Source: Phaeobacter sp. G2
Lineage (GTDB): Bacteria; Pseudomonadota; Alphaproteobacteria; Rhodobacterales; Rhodobacteraceae
DNA: 64,000 nucleotides
Reading direction: 5' to 3'
Assembly: GCA_025163595.1 (NCBI GenBank)
Contig: CP104106.1
Location: 41,596 to 105,595, forward strand
The position numbers and the translations under genes were made by a program. Under the pieces are notes generated by a model, which worked only from the letters and a program-made list of their open reading frames with translations, searched no databases and was not told the DNA's origin. Position 1 is the stretch's first letter. Each line of letters begins with the position of its first letter. Below, piece by piece: positions 25,657-34,100 of this stretch.

Positions 25657-27834
25657 ATGGCCAAGACCAAAACCACGACGCGTTCGAAACCCGCCACCTC
25701 AAAGAAAACCGAAACCGCCGGATCGGCTGCGCCTGACGGCGCCGCCGACATCCGGATGATCCCGCTCGACCAGCTGGAGCCGAGCCAACTCAACGTCCGC
25801 AAAGTCGCCGCGAGCGCTAGCGACGACGCCGAACTCCTCGCCAGCATCCGCGAGACAGGCATCAAACAGAACCTAGTGGTTCATGCGCTGTCAGAGACAC
25901 GTTTTGCTGTTGACGCCGGTGGCCGTCGCCTCAAATCGCTGAAACAGCTGGCCGAGGACGGTGTGATCCCCGCAGACCACCCGGTGCCCTGCCTCGTCGA
26001 GGACGAACGCAACGCCATCCTCACCTCCGCCACAGAAAACCTTCAGCGCGCAGCCATGCATCCGGCGGACCAGTTCGAAGCTTTCGACAAGATGATTGGC
26101 GAAGGGCGCAGCGAGGACGAAATTGCGCTGAAATTCGGTGTCTCCGTCGACCTGGTACGCCGTCGGCTGAAACTCGCCCGTGTCGCGCCCGAAATCATCG
26201 AGCGATTTCGCGCGGGGGATCTGACCCTCGAATGCGTGATGGCGTTTACGCTGACCGACGACCACGATCGGCAACTGGCGGTCTGGAACGCGGTGAAGGG
26301 CGGCTATCACATCCACCCGCAAAGCATCAAACGCCAACTGACCGAGACCGCGCATTCTGCGAACTCGGCCTTGGGGCGTTTCGTCGGCATCGAAGCCTAT
26401 GAGGCGGCGGGAGGCGTTCTGCTGCGCGACCTCTTCGACGATCGCGCCAGCGCCCATATGGAAAACCCTGAGCTCCTCGAGCGTCTCGCCATCGAGAAGC
26501 TGCAGGCCGCGGCCAAACCCTTTGAAGGGACATGGAAATGGGTCGAGGTGCATCTCTCTGTGGATTACGGGGCGTTTCGCAGTTTCGGGCGTGTCTATCC
26601 GCAGGATATCGAACCCGATCCCGATCTGCTCGCCGAGGAAGAGCATCTCATCGCCCGCGAAGAGGAATTGGCGGCGCAGAATGACGGCGAGGATTGGACC
26701 GACGCCGAGACCGAAGAATACTACGCCATCGAGCCGCGTTTGCGCGAGATCGAAGCCCTGCAGCGCGAGCGGCAACCTTTCGCGGACGCAGATCGCGCCA
26801 TTGCGGGCGTGGTTCTGACCATCGGTCATGACGGTGCGCTACGTGTCGAGAAAGGCCTGGTGCGGCCAGAAGATATCCCTGCTGCGGCCATGCCGGACGA
26901 AGATAGTGCTGATGCGGGTGATGCCTCCTCCCCCGCCCGCCCACATGTGACGCCGCCGACGTCCTCCACGCCAGTGCCGACCTCTGACCCCGCGGCCACG
27001 TTGCGCAAGGCGGACGGCATTTCGGCGAGCCTGGCGGATGATCTGCGTGCCACGCGCCAGCACATCCTCAGGGCGCATCTGGCGGCTGATTTCGAGGTGG
27101 CCTTCGATGCGATGCTCTACGCGCTCTGCGAACAGGCTTTGGGGCGGTCCTACGGCAACGAGGCACTCGACATCTCGATCCGGCCCTTCCAGGCGCAAGA
27201 CCGCGAAGTGCTGCACGCGGACACCGTCGCCCAAAAAATGCTCGAGGCGCTGGAACAAGACCTCGCCACGGACTGGATGAAGCTTCAGAAACCCGAGGAC
27301 TTCCGGACGATGTCGGCGTTGCCCATTGCGGACAAGCAGGCGCTTTTCGCCTGGGCGACGGGTCTCGCGGTCAAACCCCAGCTTTCCTCCGACAATCGTC
27401 CTTCCCCGATCATCGAGGAGATCGGCGCGCGGCTCGATGTTGATGTGGCTGCCTGCTGGCGCCCGACTGCCCAAAACTACTGGGGTCGGGTCAACAAGGG
27501 GCATGCGGTGGCCACGGCGCGCAAGCTGATCGGTGACGACTACGCCGAGGATCGCAATCGCGAACGCAAGGGCGATATCGCGGCCGCGATGGAGCGGGCG
27601 TTCGCAGAAGCGGCGAGCGAGACGGAAGGTTTCGACGCCGCGACGGTTGCAAAGACGACGCGGTGGCTGCCCGACGGGATGGTGTTTGCCGGTGCGACGG
27701 AGGCTGGTGCCGACACGGCAGGCGCTGCGCCGGAGACCGAGGAGGGAGATCTGTCCGCCGAAGATTCTCTGAGCGACGCTGAGAGCAATGAACCGTCGTC
27801 CTTGCCCGCCTTCCTGAGCGAGGATGCGGCCTGA
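25657..27834 (+). CDS. Large ParB/RepB/Spo0J-domain protein
   Basis: A 725-residue protein with an N-terminal ParB nuclease-like/CTP-binding domain: IRMIPLDQLEPSQLNVRK, then VVHALSETRFAVDAGGRRL and TENLQRAAMHPADQFEAF. A helix-turn-helix follows (DEIALKFGVSVDLVRRRLKL), then a long C-terminal part of about 450 residues not found in partition ParBs. Such proteins occur beside strawberry-notch genes on plasmids and are distinct from RepB, which this plasmid also has. ATG at 25657 follows AAGGATCC. A role in plasmid maintenance or gene control in the module is likely but unproven. Confidence 0.82.
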   Translation: MAKTKTTTRSKPATSKKTETAGSAAPDGAADIRMIPLDQLEPSQLNVRKVAASASDDAELLASIRETGIKQNLVVHALSETRFAVDAGGRRLKSLKQLAEDGVIPADHPVPCLVEDERNAILTSATENLQRAAMHPADQFEAFDKMIGEGRSEDEIALKFGVSVDLVRRRLKLARVAPEIIERFRAGDLTLECVMAFTLTDDHDRQLAVWNAVKGGYHIHPQSIKRQLTETAHSANSALGRFVGIEAYEAAGGVLLRDLFDDRASAHMENPELLERLAIEKLQAAAKPFEGTWKWVEVHLSVDYGAFRSFGRVYPQDIEPDPDLLAEEEHLIAREEELAAQNDGEDWTDAETEEYYAIEPRLREIEALQRERQPFADADRAIAGVVLTIGHDGALRVEKGLVRPEDIPAAAMPDEDSADAGDASSPARPHVTPPTSSTPVPTSDPAATLRKADGISASLADDLRATRQHILRAHLAADFEVAFDAMLYALCEQALGRSYGNEALDISIRPFQAQDREVLHADTVAQKMLEALEQDLATDWMKLQKPEDFRTMSALPIADKQALFAWATGLAVKPQLSSDNRPSPIIEEIGARLDVDVAACWRPTAQNYWGRVNKGHAVATARKLIGDDYAEDRNRERKGDIAAAMERAFAEAASETEGFDAATVAKTTRWLPDGMVFAGATEAGADTAGAAPETEEGDLSAEDSLSDAESNEPSSLPAFLSEDAA

Positions 27835-27870
27835 CGCGGCGAAAACCGATCCGATCATGACCTAAGCCTT

Positions 27871-27897
27871 GGGCCGTCCTCGCGCAGAGGGCGGCCC
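27871..27897 (+). terminator. Hairpin between parB-like and DUF3768 genes
   Basis: GGGCCGTCCT (27871-27880) pairs with AGGGCGGCCC (27888-27897), one G-T pair, followed by TTT and then CCCGCTGACGGGTTTC. A very similar layout occurs at 28367-28393. Confidence 0.6.
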
Positions 27898-27960
27898 TTT
27901 CCCGCTGACGGGTTTCACGCAGCCGGTGTCTGATCGGCTGGCCCGTCCCGGAGAATTCTC

Positions 27961-28341
27961 ATGACCACCACACTCGATATCGATCCCGTCAAGGAAACCG
28001 AATTGATCGCCGGGCAAAATGATGCCTTTCGTCGCTCCATTCTCAGGACCACCCCCGTCGCCGATGCGCCGCAGGGCCAGTTTGTCATGACCCGTGGTGT
28101 TGCAGCACTAGGGCCGGACGCCCAGCTCGCTCTCACCCGCCGCGTCGCTTCGTTTGACGCGTTCAACGCTGACAGTGACCCCCATGGTTGGCACGAGATG
28201 GGGGTCATCGACTTCGACGGGACCACGACCTGGTTCAAGCTCGATTTGTACGACGTCGACTATCAATATGGCTCTCCCGAGCCATCCGATCCCGCGCAAA
28301 CCCGCCGCGTCCTGACCCTGCTTCTGCCGTCAGAATACTGA
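27961..28341 (+). CDS. DUF3768 family protein
   Basis: A 126-residue protein of unknown function typical of alphaproteobacterial plasmids. Recognisable blocks are IAGQNDAFRRSI, VMTRGVAALGPDAQ, RVASFDAFNADSDPHGWHEM and FKLDLYDVDYQYGSPEPSDP with the final RVLTLLLPSEY. It lies downstream of a terminator-like hairpin and so may have its own expression control. The first of a row of small conserved genes. Confidence 0.8.
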   Translation: MTTTLDIDPVKETELIAGQNDAFRRSILRTTPVADAPQGQFVMTRGVAALGPDAQLALTRRVASFDAFNADSDPHGWHEMGVIDFDGTTTWFKLDLYDVDYQYGSPEPSDPAQTRRVLTLLLPSEY

Positions 28342-28366
28342 CGCCCCTCTTCTTCAACATCACCTC

Positions 28367-28393
28367 GGATCGCCCTTGCACAAAGGGCGGTCC
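28367..28393 (+). terminator. Hairpin between DUF3768 gene and next small gene
   Basis: GGATCGCCCTT (28367-28377) pairs with AAGGGCGGTCC (28383-28393), followed by TTT and CGCGCTGGCGGGTTTCC. The hairpin and the following GCTG-CGGGTTT motif repeat the arrangement at 27871. Confidence 0.6.
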
Positions 28394-28457
28394 TTTCGCG
28401 CTGGCGGGTTTCCATGGGGCGCGATGGTCGCGTTCCGCCCGCCGCAGGAGACCAGAG

Positions 28458-28754
28458 ATGGCCAAGACACTCGACTATCAGATCACCCTCTATCCCGCGC
28501 ACCGCGACGGCGCCTTCGTCGTCACACAGTTCCAGATGATGGCGAATTACCCGGAAAAGCGCATCCAGGCCGCGGGCATGGACGACCTGATCGACCAAGT
28601 GACGCAGTTCGCGATGGAGCATGGCGAGAGCTGCAGTGCCTCAGTGCGCTGCCTCGCCCCGCGCAAACCGCCGGGGTTCAAGCGCGCGACTGAGAATCTG
28701 TATTTCAACCTGGTTGACCGGACGGGTGACGAACGCGGCGACGCCGCGGCTTGA
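28458..28754 (+). CDS. Small conserved plasmid protein, function unknown
   Basis: 98 residues from ATG at 28458 (GGAG upstream). The protein starts MAKTLDYQITLYPAHRDGAF and carries CLAPRKPPGFKRATENLYF near its C-terminus. No catalytic motif is visible. It is predicted as real from codon use, spacing, and its place in the row DUF3768 - this gene - DUF6878 - DUF6915. Confidence 0.65.
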   Translation: MAKTLDYQITLYPAHRDGAFVVTQFQMMANYPEKRIQAAGMDDLIDQVTQFAMEHGESCSASVRCLAPRKPPGFKRATENLYFNLVDRTGDERGDAAA

Positions 28755-28776
28755 AGCCCCCCGCAGGAAACCTCCT

Positions 28777-28801
28777 GGGCGATCTGATGCAAAGGTCGCC
28801 C
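28777..28801 (+). terminator. Hairpin before DUF6878 gene
   Basis: GGGCGATC (28777-28784) pairs with GGTCGCCC (28794-28801), one wobble pair. Third member of the intergenic hairpin series. Confidence 0.5.
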
Positions 28802-28833
28802 TCCCCTTCCCTCAATTCCAAAGGATCGAAGAC

Positions 28834-29217
28834 ATGACACAAGTGAATGATTTTTACGCGCAGATGCTGGAAGCCCAGAAACGCGCCGCCGAACAGAGGG
28901 TTGTGACCCGCGTGGCCCTTCTCTCCGAACTGCGTGCCGTCGGCGTGACGAAGATCGAGGTGCAATACGAAGGCTACGGCGATTCCGGCAATATCGAAGA
29001 TGTCGTCGTGACGCCAGACACGATCTCTCTCTCAGAAGAGTTGCGCCGCCGGGTCGAAGATTTCGGCTGGGACTTCGCCTATGCGCTCAGCCCCGGGTTC
29101 GAGAACAACGAAGGTGGCTATGGCGAACTGACCTGGGTGCTCGCGACTGACAACATCGATGTCAGTCATTCGAACCGCTACATCGCGACCAATACCACCG
29201 AACATGAGGGGCTTTGA
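28834..29217 (+). CDS. DUF6878 family protein
   Basis: 127 residues, starting MTQVNDFYAQMLEAQKRAAE. The block VTKIEVQYEGYGDSGNIEDV is the family hallmark, and ENNEGGYGELTW follows near residue 97. Biochemical role unknown. It ends two bases before the DUF6915 gene begins, so the two are probably translated together. Confidence 0.75.
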   Translation: MTQVNDFYAQMLEAQKRAAEQRVVTRVALLSELRAVGVTKIEVQYEGYGDSGNIEDVVVTPDTISLSEELRRRVEDFGWDFAYALSPGFENNEGGYGELTWVLATDNIDVSHSNRYIATNTTEHEGL

Positions 29218-29218
29218 T

Positions 29219-29695
29219 ATGGCACATCCCCTCCACCACGCCGAAAGCTCGGCCCGAAAGTTCGGAGGTGTTCCAGATGATTACCAATATGTGCACGATT
29301 GGTTCGACTCATCTAAGGAACACCTCGCACTTTTCACCCACCGAGCACATCGGCACCACACGCTCGGGATCTTCGAAGCTGAGCGTTTGTTTGGGCGAAG
29401 CCTGACCAACAGCGCGGGCCGGGTCGTGCCGATCCGCTGGATCGGCGAACAACATGTGCGCGAAGACTGCCAAGGGCGCATCCCGTCGCTGGCCGACTGG
29501 CTTGGACGCATCCAACCGGAACCGTGGATGGCCAACGGCCGGATCGACAACGACCCGACGCAGATCGGCAGCGATCCGCGCGCGGTCTGGAGCCACGCGG
29601 TGGCAAATCACCAGACCATTCTCGGCTTCGAGGAATGGCTGCTGAAGGTCTCGGTCGAACACGTTCAGCACCGCCAGAACCGCGCCGCCGCCTGA
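29219..29695 (+). CDS. DUF6915 family protein
   Basis: 158 residues from ATG at 29219. The N-terminus MAHPLHHAESSARKFGGVPD and the His-rich LFTHRAHRHHTLGIFEAE, then RWIGEQHVREDCQGRIPS, are conserved in the family. The cluster of His and acidic residues could bind metal, but no known enzyme motif is seen. Translationally close to the DUF6878 gene. Confidence 0.75.
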   Translation: MAHPLHHAESSARKFGGVPDDYQYVHDWFDSSKEHLALFTHRAHRHHTLGIFEAERLFGRSLTNSAGRVVPIRWIGEQHVREDCQGRIPSLADWLGRIQPEPWMANGRIDNDPTQIGSDPRAVWSHAVANHQTILGFEEWLLKVSVEHVQHRQNRAAA

Positions 29696-29737
29696 TCCGA
29701 CGGGCGGCAACCTCACCAACCAACTCATCACAACCAG

Positions 29738-29775
29738 ATCGACTCGCCTGCGCCCAATCGGCCTGGCGAGTCGAT
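29738..29775 (+). terminator. Hairpin before the 215-residue gene
   Basis: ATCGACTCGCC (29738-29748) and GGCGAGTCGAT (29765-29775) form an 11-bp perfect stem, followed by TTCGTT. The AAGAAAGGA ribosome site of the next gene lies just after it. Confidence 0.55.
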
Positions 29776-29799
29776 TTCGTTCCAAGAAAGGACATCGAC

Positions 29800-30447
29800 A
29801 TGCACGACCCTGTCTATGAGGAGGCCTATCACGGCCACACCATCAAGATTTTCCATGACCCCGATCCCGAAAGCCCACGGGAGTGGTCGAACCTCGGCAC
29901 GCTGATCTGCTGGCATCGGAGATACCGGCTGGGCGAAAGCCACCATTTCGCAAGCCCCGAGTCGTTTCTGCGCGATCTCGCGGGTGTCTCGGATCAGTGT
30001 GATCTCTCAATGGACCAGTTGCGCGAGCGCGCCGAGCGCAAGGCGATCCTTCTGCCGGTGTTTCTCTATGACCATTCCGGCCTCGCGATGAACACCATCG
30101 GGTTCCACTGCCCGTGGGATTCCGGCCAGGCCGGTTACGTCTATGTGTTGCTTGAGGCGGTTCGGAAGGAGTTCGATGTGAAGCGCGTCACCAAGGCACT
30201 GCGGGAAAAGGCAGCCGACATCCTGCGCGCTGAAATCGTCAGCTACGACGCCTATCTTGGCGGGCGGGTCTATGGCTATGTCATCGAGCGTGACGGCGAG
30301 GAGCTCGACGCCTGCTGGGGCTTCTTCGGCGACTATGAGCTGGACTGCCTGTCCGAGGCACGAGCGTTTGTAGACCATCTCGTTTTACAGGCGAGATCCA
30401 GAGCCGTCGCCGCCGAAGAACTGGGCGCAAGCCCACCTCCGAGTTGA
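29800..30447 (+). CDS. Conserved plasmid protein of unknown function (215 residues)
   Basis: The start ATG at 29800 has AAGAAAGGA upstream. The protein opens MHDPVYEEAYHGHTIKIFHD and contains LGTLICWHRRYRLGE, LLPVFLYDHSGLAMN and a late DACWGFFGDYELDC. Such proteins occur beside the same neighbours in other plasmids. No domain of known function is recognised. Possible roles in the strawberry-notch module are not readable from the sequence. Confidence 0.65.
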   Translation: MHDPVYEEAYHGHTIKIFHDPDPESPREWSNLGTLICWHRRYRLGESHHFASPESFLRDLAGVSDQCDLSMDQLRERAERKAILLPVFLYDHSGLAMNTIGFHCPWDSGQAGYVYVLLEAVRKEFDVKRVTKALREKAADILRAEIVSYDAYLGGRVYGYVIERDGEELDACWGFFGDYELDCLSEARAFVDHLVLQARSRAVAAEELGASPPPS

Positions 30448-30497
30448 AATGCGTGAAGTACTCATATATGTTATTCATGCGTATTTCGGAGGTGAAC

Positions 30498-30749
30498 ATG
30501 GCAAGCACAAGCGTCACACTGGGCCCCCATTGGGACGAATTCATTGCCCTGATGTTGAAGGAAGGGCGCTACGGGTCAACCAGCGAGTTGATCCGCGCCT
30601 CCTTGCGCCTGATGGAAGAACAGGAAGGTCAGCGGGCGCGGCTTCGCGTTGCGTTGATGGAGGGCAAGCAATCCGGCGACGCTGGTCCGCTCGATATGGA
30701 TGCGATCAAGCGCGAGGCGCGGAGCCGCTCCGGCGCTTCTGATGCGTGA
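30498..30749 (+). CDS. parD: ParD-type antitoxin
   Basis: 83 residues: a ribbon-helix-helix N-terminus (ASTSVTLGPHWDEFIALML, then GRYGSTSELIRASLRLMEE) and a charged tail that would wrap the toxin (ALMEGKQSGDAGPLDMDAIK). ATG at 30498 is preceded by GGAGGTGA. It overlaps parE by eight bases. An AT-rich stretch with CATATATG (30465-30475) just upstream is the likely autoregulated promoter. Confidence 0.9.
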   Translation: MASTSVTLGPHWDEFIALMLKEGRYGSTSELIRASLRLMEEQEGQRARLRVALMEGKQSGDAGPLDMDAIKREARSRSGASDA

Positions 30750-31041
30750 CATCCATCTCTCTGAAGCGGCTAAATCCGATCTCGTCGATATCTGGGTCGA
30801 GACAGACCGACAGTGGGGCGCGGCGCAGGCGGACCGCTATCTCGACGACATCGAGCGTGCCCTGAAGGGGCTGATCGCCAATCCTCAAATGGGGTCGGAC
30901 TGCTCCGATCTCCTGCAGGGTGCGCGTAAACTGATCACGGGCCGGCACCTCGTGTTCTATGAGGTGGACCCGGACAGGATATTTGTGATCCGGATCCTGC
31001 ATCAATCGATGGACGTGCCTCGCCATCTGCGGCCGTCCTGA
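30742..31041 (+). CDS. parE: ParE-type toxin (RelE/ParE superfamily)
   Basis: 99 residues starting MRDIHLSEAAKSDLVDIW. ADRYLDDIERALKGLIANPQ, GARKLITGRHLVFYEVDPD and IRILHQSMDVPRHL follow the ParE fold order. ParE toxins poison DNA gyrase; the partner ParD is encoded directly upstream with an overlap. It stabilises the plasmid by killing or arresting cells that lose it. Confidence 0.9.
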   Translation: MRDIHLSEAAKSDLVDIWVETDRQWGAAQADRYLDDIERALKGLIANPQMGSDCSDLLQGARKLITGRHLVFYEVDPDRIFVIRILHQSMDVPRHLRPS

Positions 31042-31093
31042 CGCAGGGCAAATTCGCACCAGGGCTTTGCCATGAAAGAGCGAGAGACAGGGC

Positions 31094-31112
31094 GGGAGGG
31101 GTGACCCCTCCC
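31094..31112 (+). terminator. GC-rich hairpin between parE and the helicase gene
   Basis: GGGAGGGG (31094-31101) pairs with CCCCTCCC (31105-31112) around a three-base loop. It could terminate parDE transcription or mask the leader of the next gene. Confidence 0.5.
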
Positions 31113-31167
31113 GGGTGCGAGAGTGCGCGCGGGGCCTGGGGCCAACCCTCAACTCCGGAGATTGCCG

Positions 31168-34100
31168 ATGAACGCTCACCCCCATTCCGTCCCGCTTGCA
31201 TGTCTTTCAGAGGCCCCTGCCCTGCCCGAGGCTGCAGGCGTTGCTCAAAACCTGATGCAGGCTGCAAATGCCCTCGTCCCTTTGTTCGAGGCTGGCAAAC
31301 CCATTGACGCCGCCGCTGTTCGCGCCGTGATGGAGGAGGCCTTCGGTGCCAGCGACACGAGCGGCGCCTGGGTTTGGAAGGACGCCTACGAGGCCGTCGA
31401 GGTTGCGCAAATCCTGATGCTCGCGCGCTATGGCGCGCTGATGCAGCGCCAGGCGGCCTCGCCGCAGGCCTTCCTCACCATGATCGAGCGGCTGGCCAGT
31501 CTGGCGCCCTCGCACACACGGCGTTCTGAAGATAGCGTCCGCCTGCAACAATTTTCGACCCCCCTGCCCCTTGCGGCGATTGTCGCGCAGGCGGCGGGGT
31601 TTCGCGAGGGCGACCTGGTGCTCGAGCCATCCGCTGGCACCGGCATGCTGGCGATCTTCGCCCGGACTGCAGGCGCGCGGCTTGTTCTCAATGAGCTTGC
31701 GGAAACGCGCCGTGCCTTGCTGGAACAATTGTTTCCGGATGCTGTTGTCTCGGATCACGATGCCGCCTCGATCGACGACCGTCTCGACCGCGCAATCACG
31801 CCCTCGGTCATCGTGATGAACCCGCCGTTTTCGGCTGCGAACCATGTCGAAGGTCGGTTTCGGCAGGCGACCAGTCAGCATGTTCTGTCCGCGCTGGCAC
31901 GTCTTGCTCCGGGTGGGCGGCTTGTCATCATCACGGGCGAGAGCTTTCGGCCCTCCACCAAGAGTTTCCAGCCGACGTTTCAACGCATAGGCCAGAGCGC
32001 AGACGTGGTGTTTTCCGCCGCGATCGACGGCAAGGTCTTCGCGCGGCATGGGACCACGATCGACACGCGGCTGACGGTAATCGACAAGCGCGCGGCGGGC
32101 GAACGCGAGACCGCACCTGTCGAAATCGAGGCCGTCTATCATCCCATCTGCGCAACCACGGGCGATCTTCTCTCCGCAGTGCTCACCCATTGTCCCGCGC
32201 GCCGCAACCCCCCGCCCTGCCCTACCAGCGCGGCATTGTCTGTGCCGAACCGCCAGTCCCGCACCAACCTGTACGCTCTGCGTAACGCCGCCCGCAAGGA
32301 AACCCGCGCCCGCGCCGAGGAGCGCGCCCGGCATCCCTTTGATGATGTCGTGACGGCCCCGCTCGACTACCTGCCGAAAGCCTGGAGCGTACCGGGCGTC
32401 GCGCTGCAGGACACGGTTTACGAGACCTATAATCTTCAGGCGATGCGGATCGGCGGCGCAGCGGAGCACCCGACAGCACTTGTCCAATCCGCAGCCATGG
32501 CGTCTGTCCCGCCGCCCGTGCCGACCTATCGCCCAGTCTTGCCGAAGTCCCTTGTCGCTGACGGCCTCCTCTCCGCTCCGCAGCTCGAAAGCGTGATCTA
32601 CGCGGGCAATGCACACGAGGCGCACCTGAAAGGCTGGTTCAAGCGCGGGGAGATCGAGGGTCAGCTTATGGCCGCGGCGGAGGGTGACGAAGGTGCCTTC
32701 CGTCTGCGCAAGGGCTGGTTCCTGGGCGATGGCACCGGCTGCGGCAAGGGGCGGCAGGTGGCGGGCATCATTCTCGACAACTGGCTCAAAGGGCGCCGCC
32801 GGGCCGTTTGGGTCTCGAAGAGCGACAAGCTCATCGAAGATGCGCGGCGCGACTGGATGGCCCTCGGGGGGCGTGAAAGCGATATCGTGCCGCTCTCGAA
32901 ATTCCGCCAAGGGAGCGACATCCGCCTGCCCGAAGGCATCCTCTTCGTCACCTACGCCACGCTGCGCTCCGCCGAGCGGGAAGGCAAAGCCTCCCGTCTC
33001 GACCAGGTGACGTCCTGGCTCGGCGCAGGGTTCGACGGGGTCATCGCTTTTGATGAAAGCCACGCCATGGCCAATGCTGCTGGCGAAAAGTCCGACCGCG
33101 GCGACAAGAAGGCCTCACAGCAGGGCCTCGCTGGCCTCGCACTGCAAAACGCTGTGCCTGATGCACGCGTCCTCTATGTCTCGGCCACCGGGGCCACGGT
33201 CGTCGGCAATCTCGCCTATGCCTCCCGCCTCGGGCTCTGGGGCACTGGCGATTTCCCCTTCGTGACACGTGCAGAGTTTGTCGCCGCGATGGAGGCCGGG
33301 GGTATTGCCGCCATGGAGATGATCTCGCGCGACCTGAAGGCGCTCGGGCTATATCTGGCACGCTCGCTCTCCTACGCCGGGGTCGAATACGAGATGCTGG
33401 TGCACGACCTGACGCCCCCTCAGATCGCGATCTACGACAGCTATGCCGATGCCTACCAGATCATCCACACCAATCTTGAGGCCGCGCTTCAGGCGTCTGG
33501 CATCTCCTCCGAGACCGGCACGCTGAACGCCCAGGCAAAATCCGCCGCGCGTTCGGCCTTCGAGAGCAACAAACAGCGCTTCTTCAACCATCTCATCACC
33601 GCCATGAAATGCCCCTCGCTTATCCGCGCGATCGAGGCGGATCTGGCGGCGGGGCATTCTGCAGTGATTCAGGTCGTCTCGACCAGCGAAGCGGTGATGG
33701 AACGCCGTCTCGAGGAGATTCCGGCCTCGGACTGGGACGATCTGCAGGTCGATTTTACACCGCGTGAAAACATCATGGACTACCTGATGCACAGCTTCCC
33801 GACGCAGCTTTTCGAGCCCTACACCGACGAGAACGGCGATCTGCGGTCGCGCCCCGCCCTCGATGCTGACGGCAATCCCATCATCTGCCGCGAAGCGGAG
33901 CGGCGGCGGGACGATCTGATCGAGCACTTGGGTGCCCTCGCCCCGGTGCAGGGCGCGCTCGACCAGATCCTCTGGCATTTTGGCGGCGATGCGGTGGCCG
34001 AGGTCACGGGGCGCAAGCGGCGCATCGTGAAAACGCGCGAAGGGCGGCTCAAGGTCGAGAACCGCCCCGCCTCCTCCAACCTCGGCGAGACTCAGGCCTT

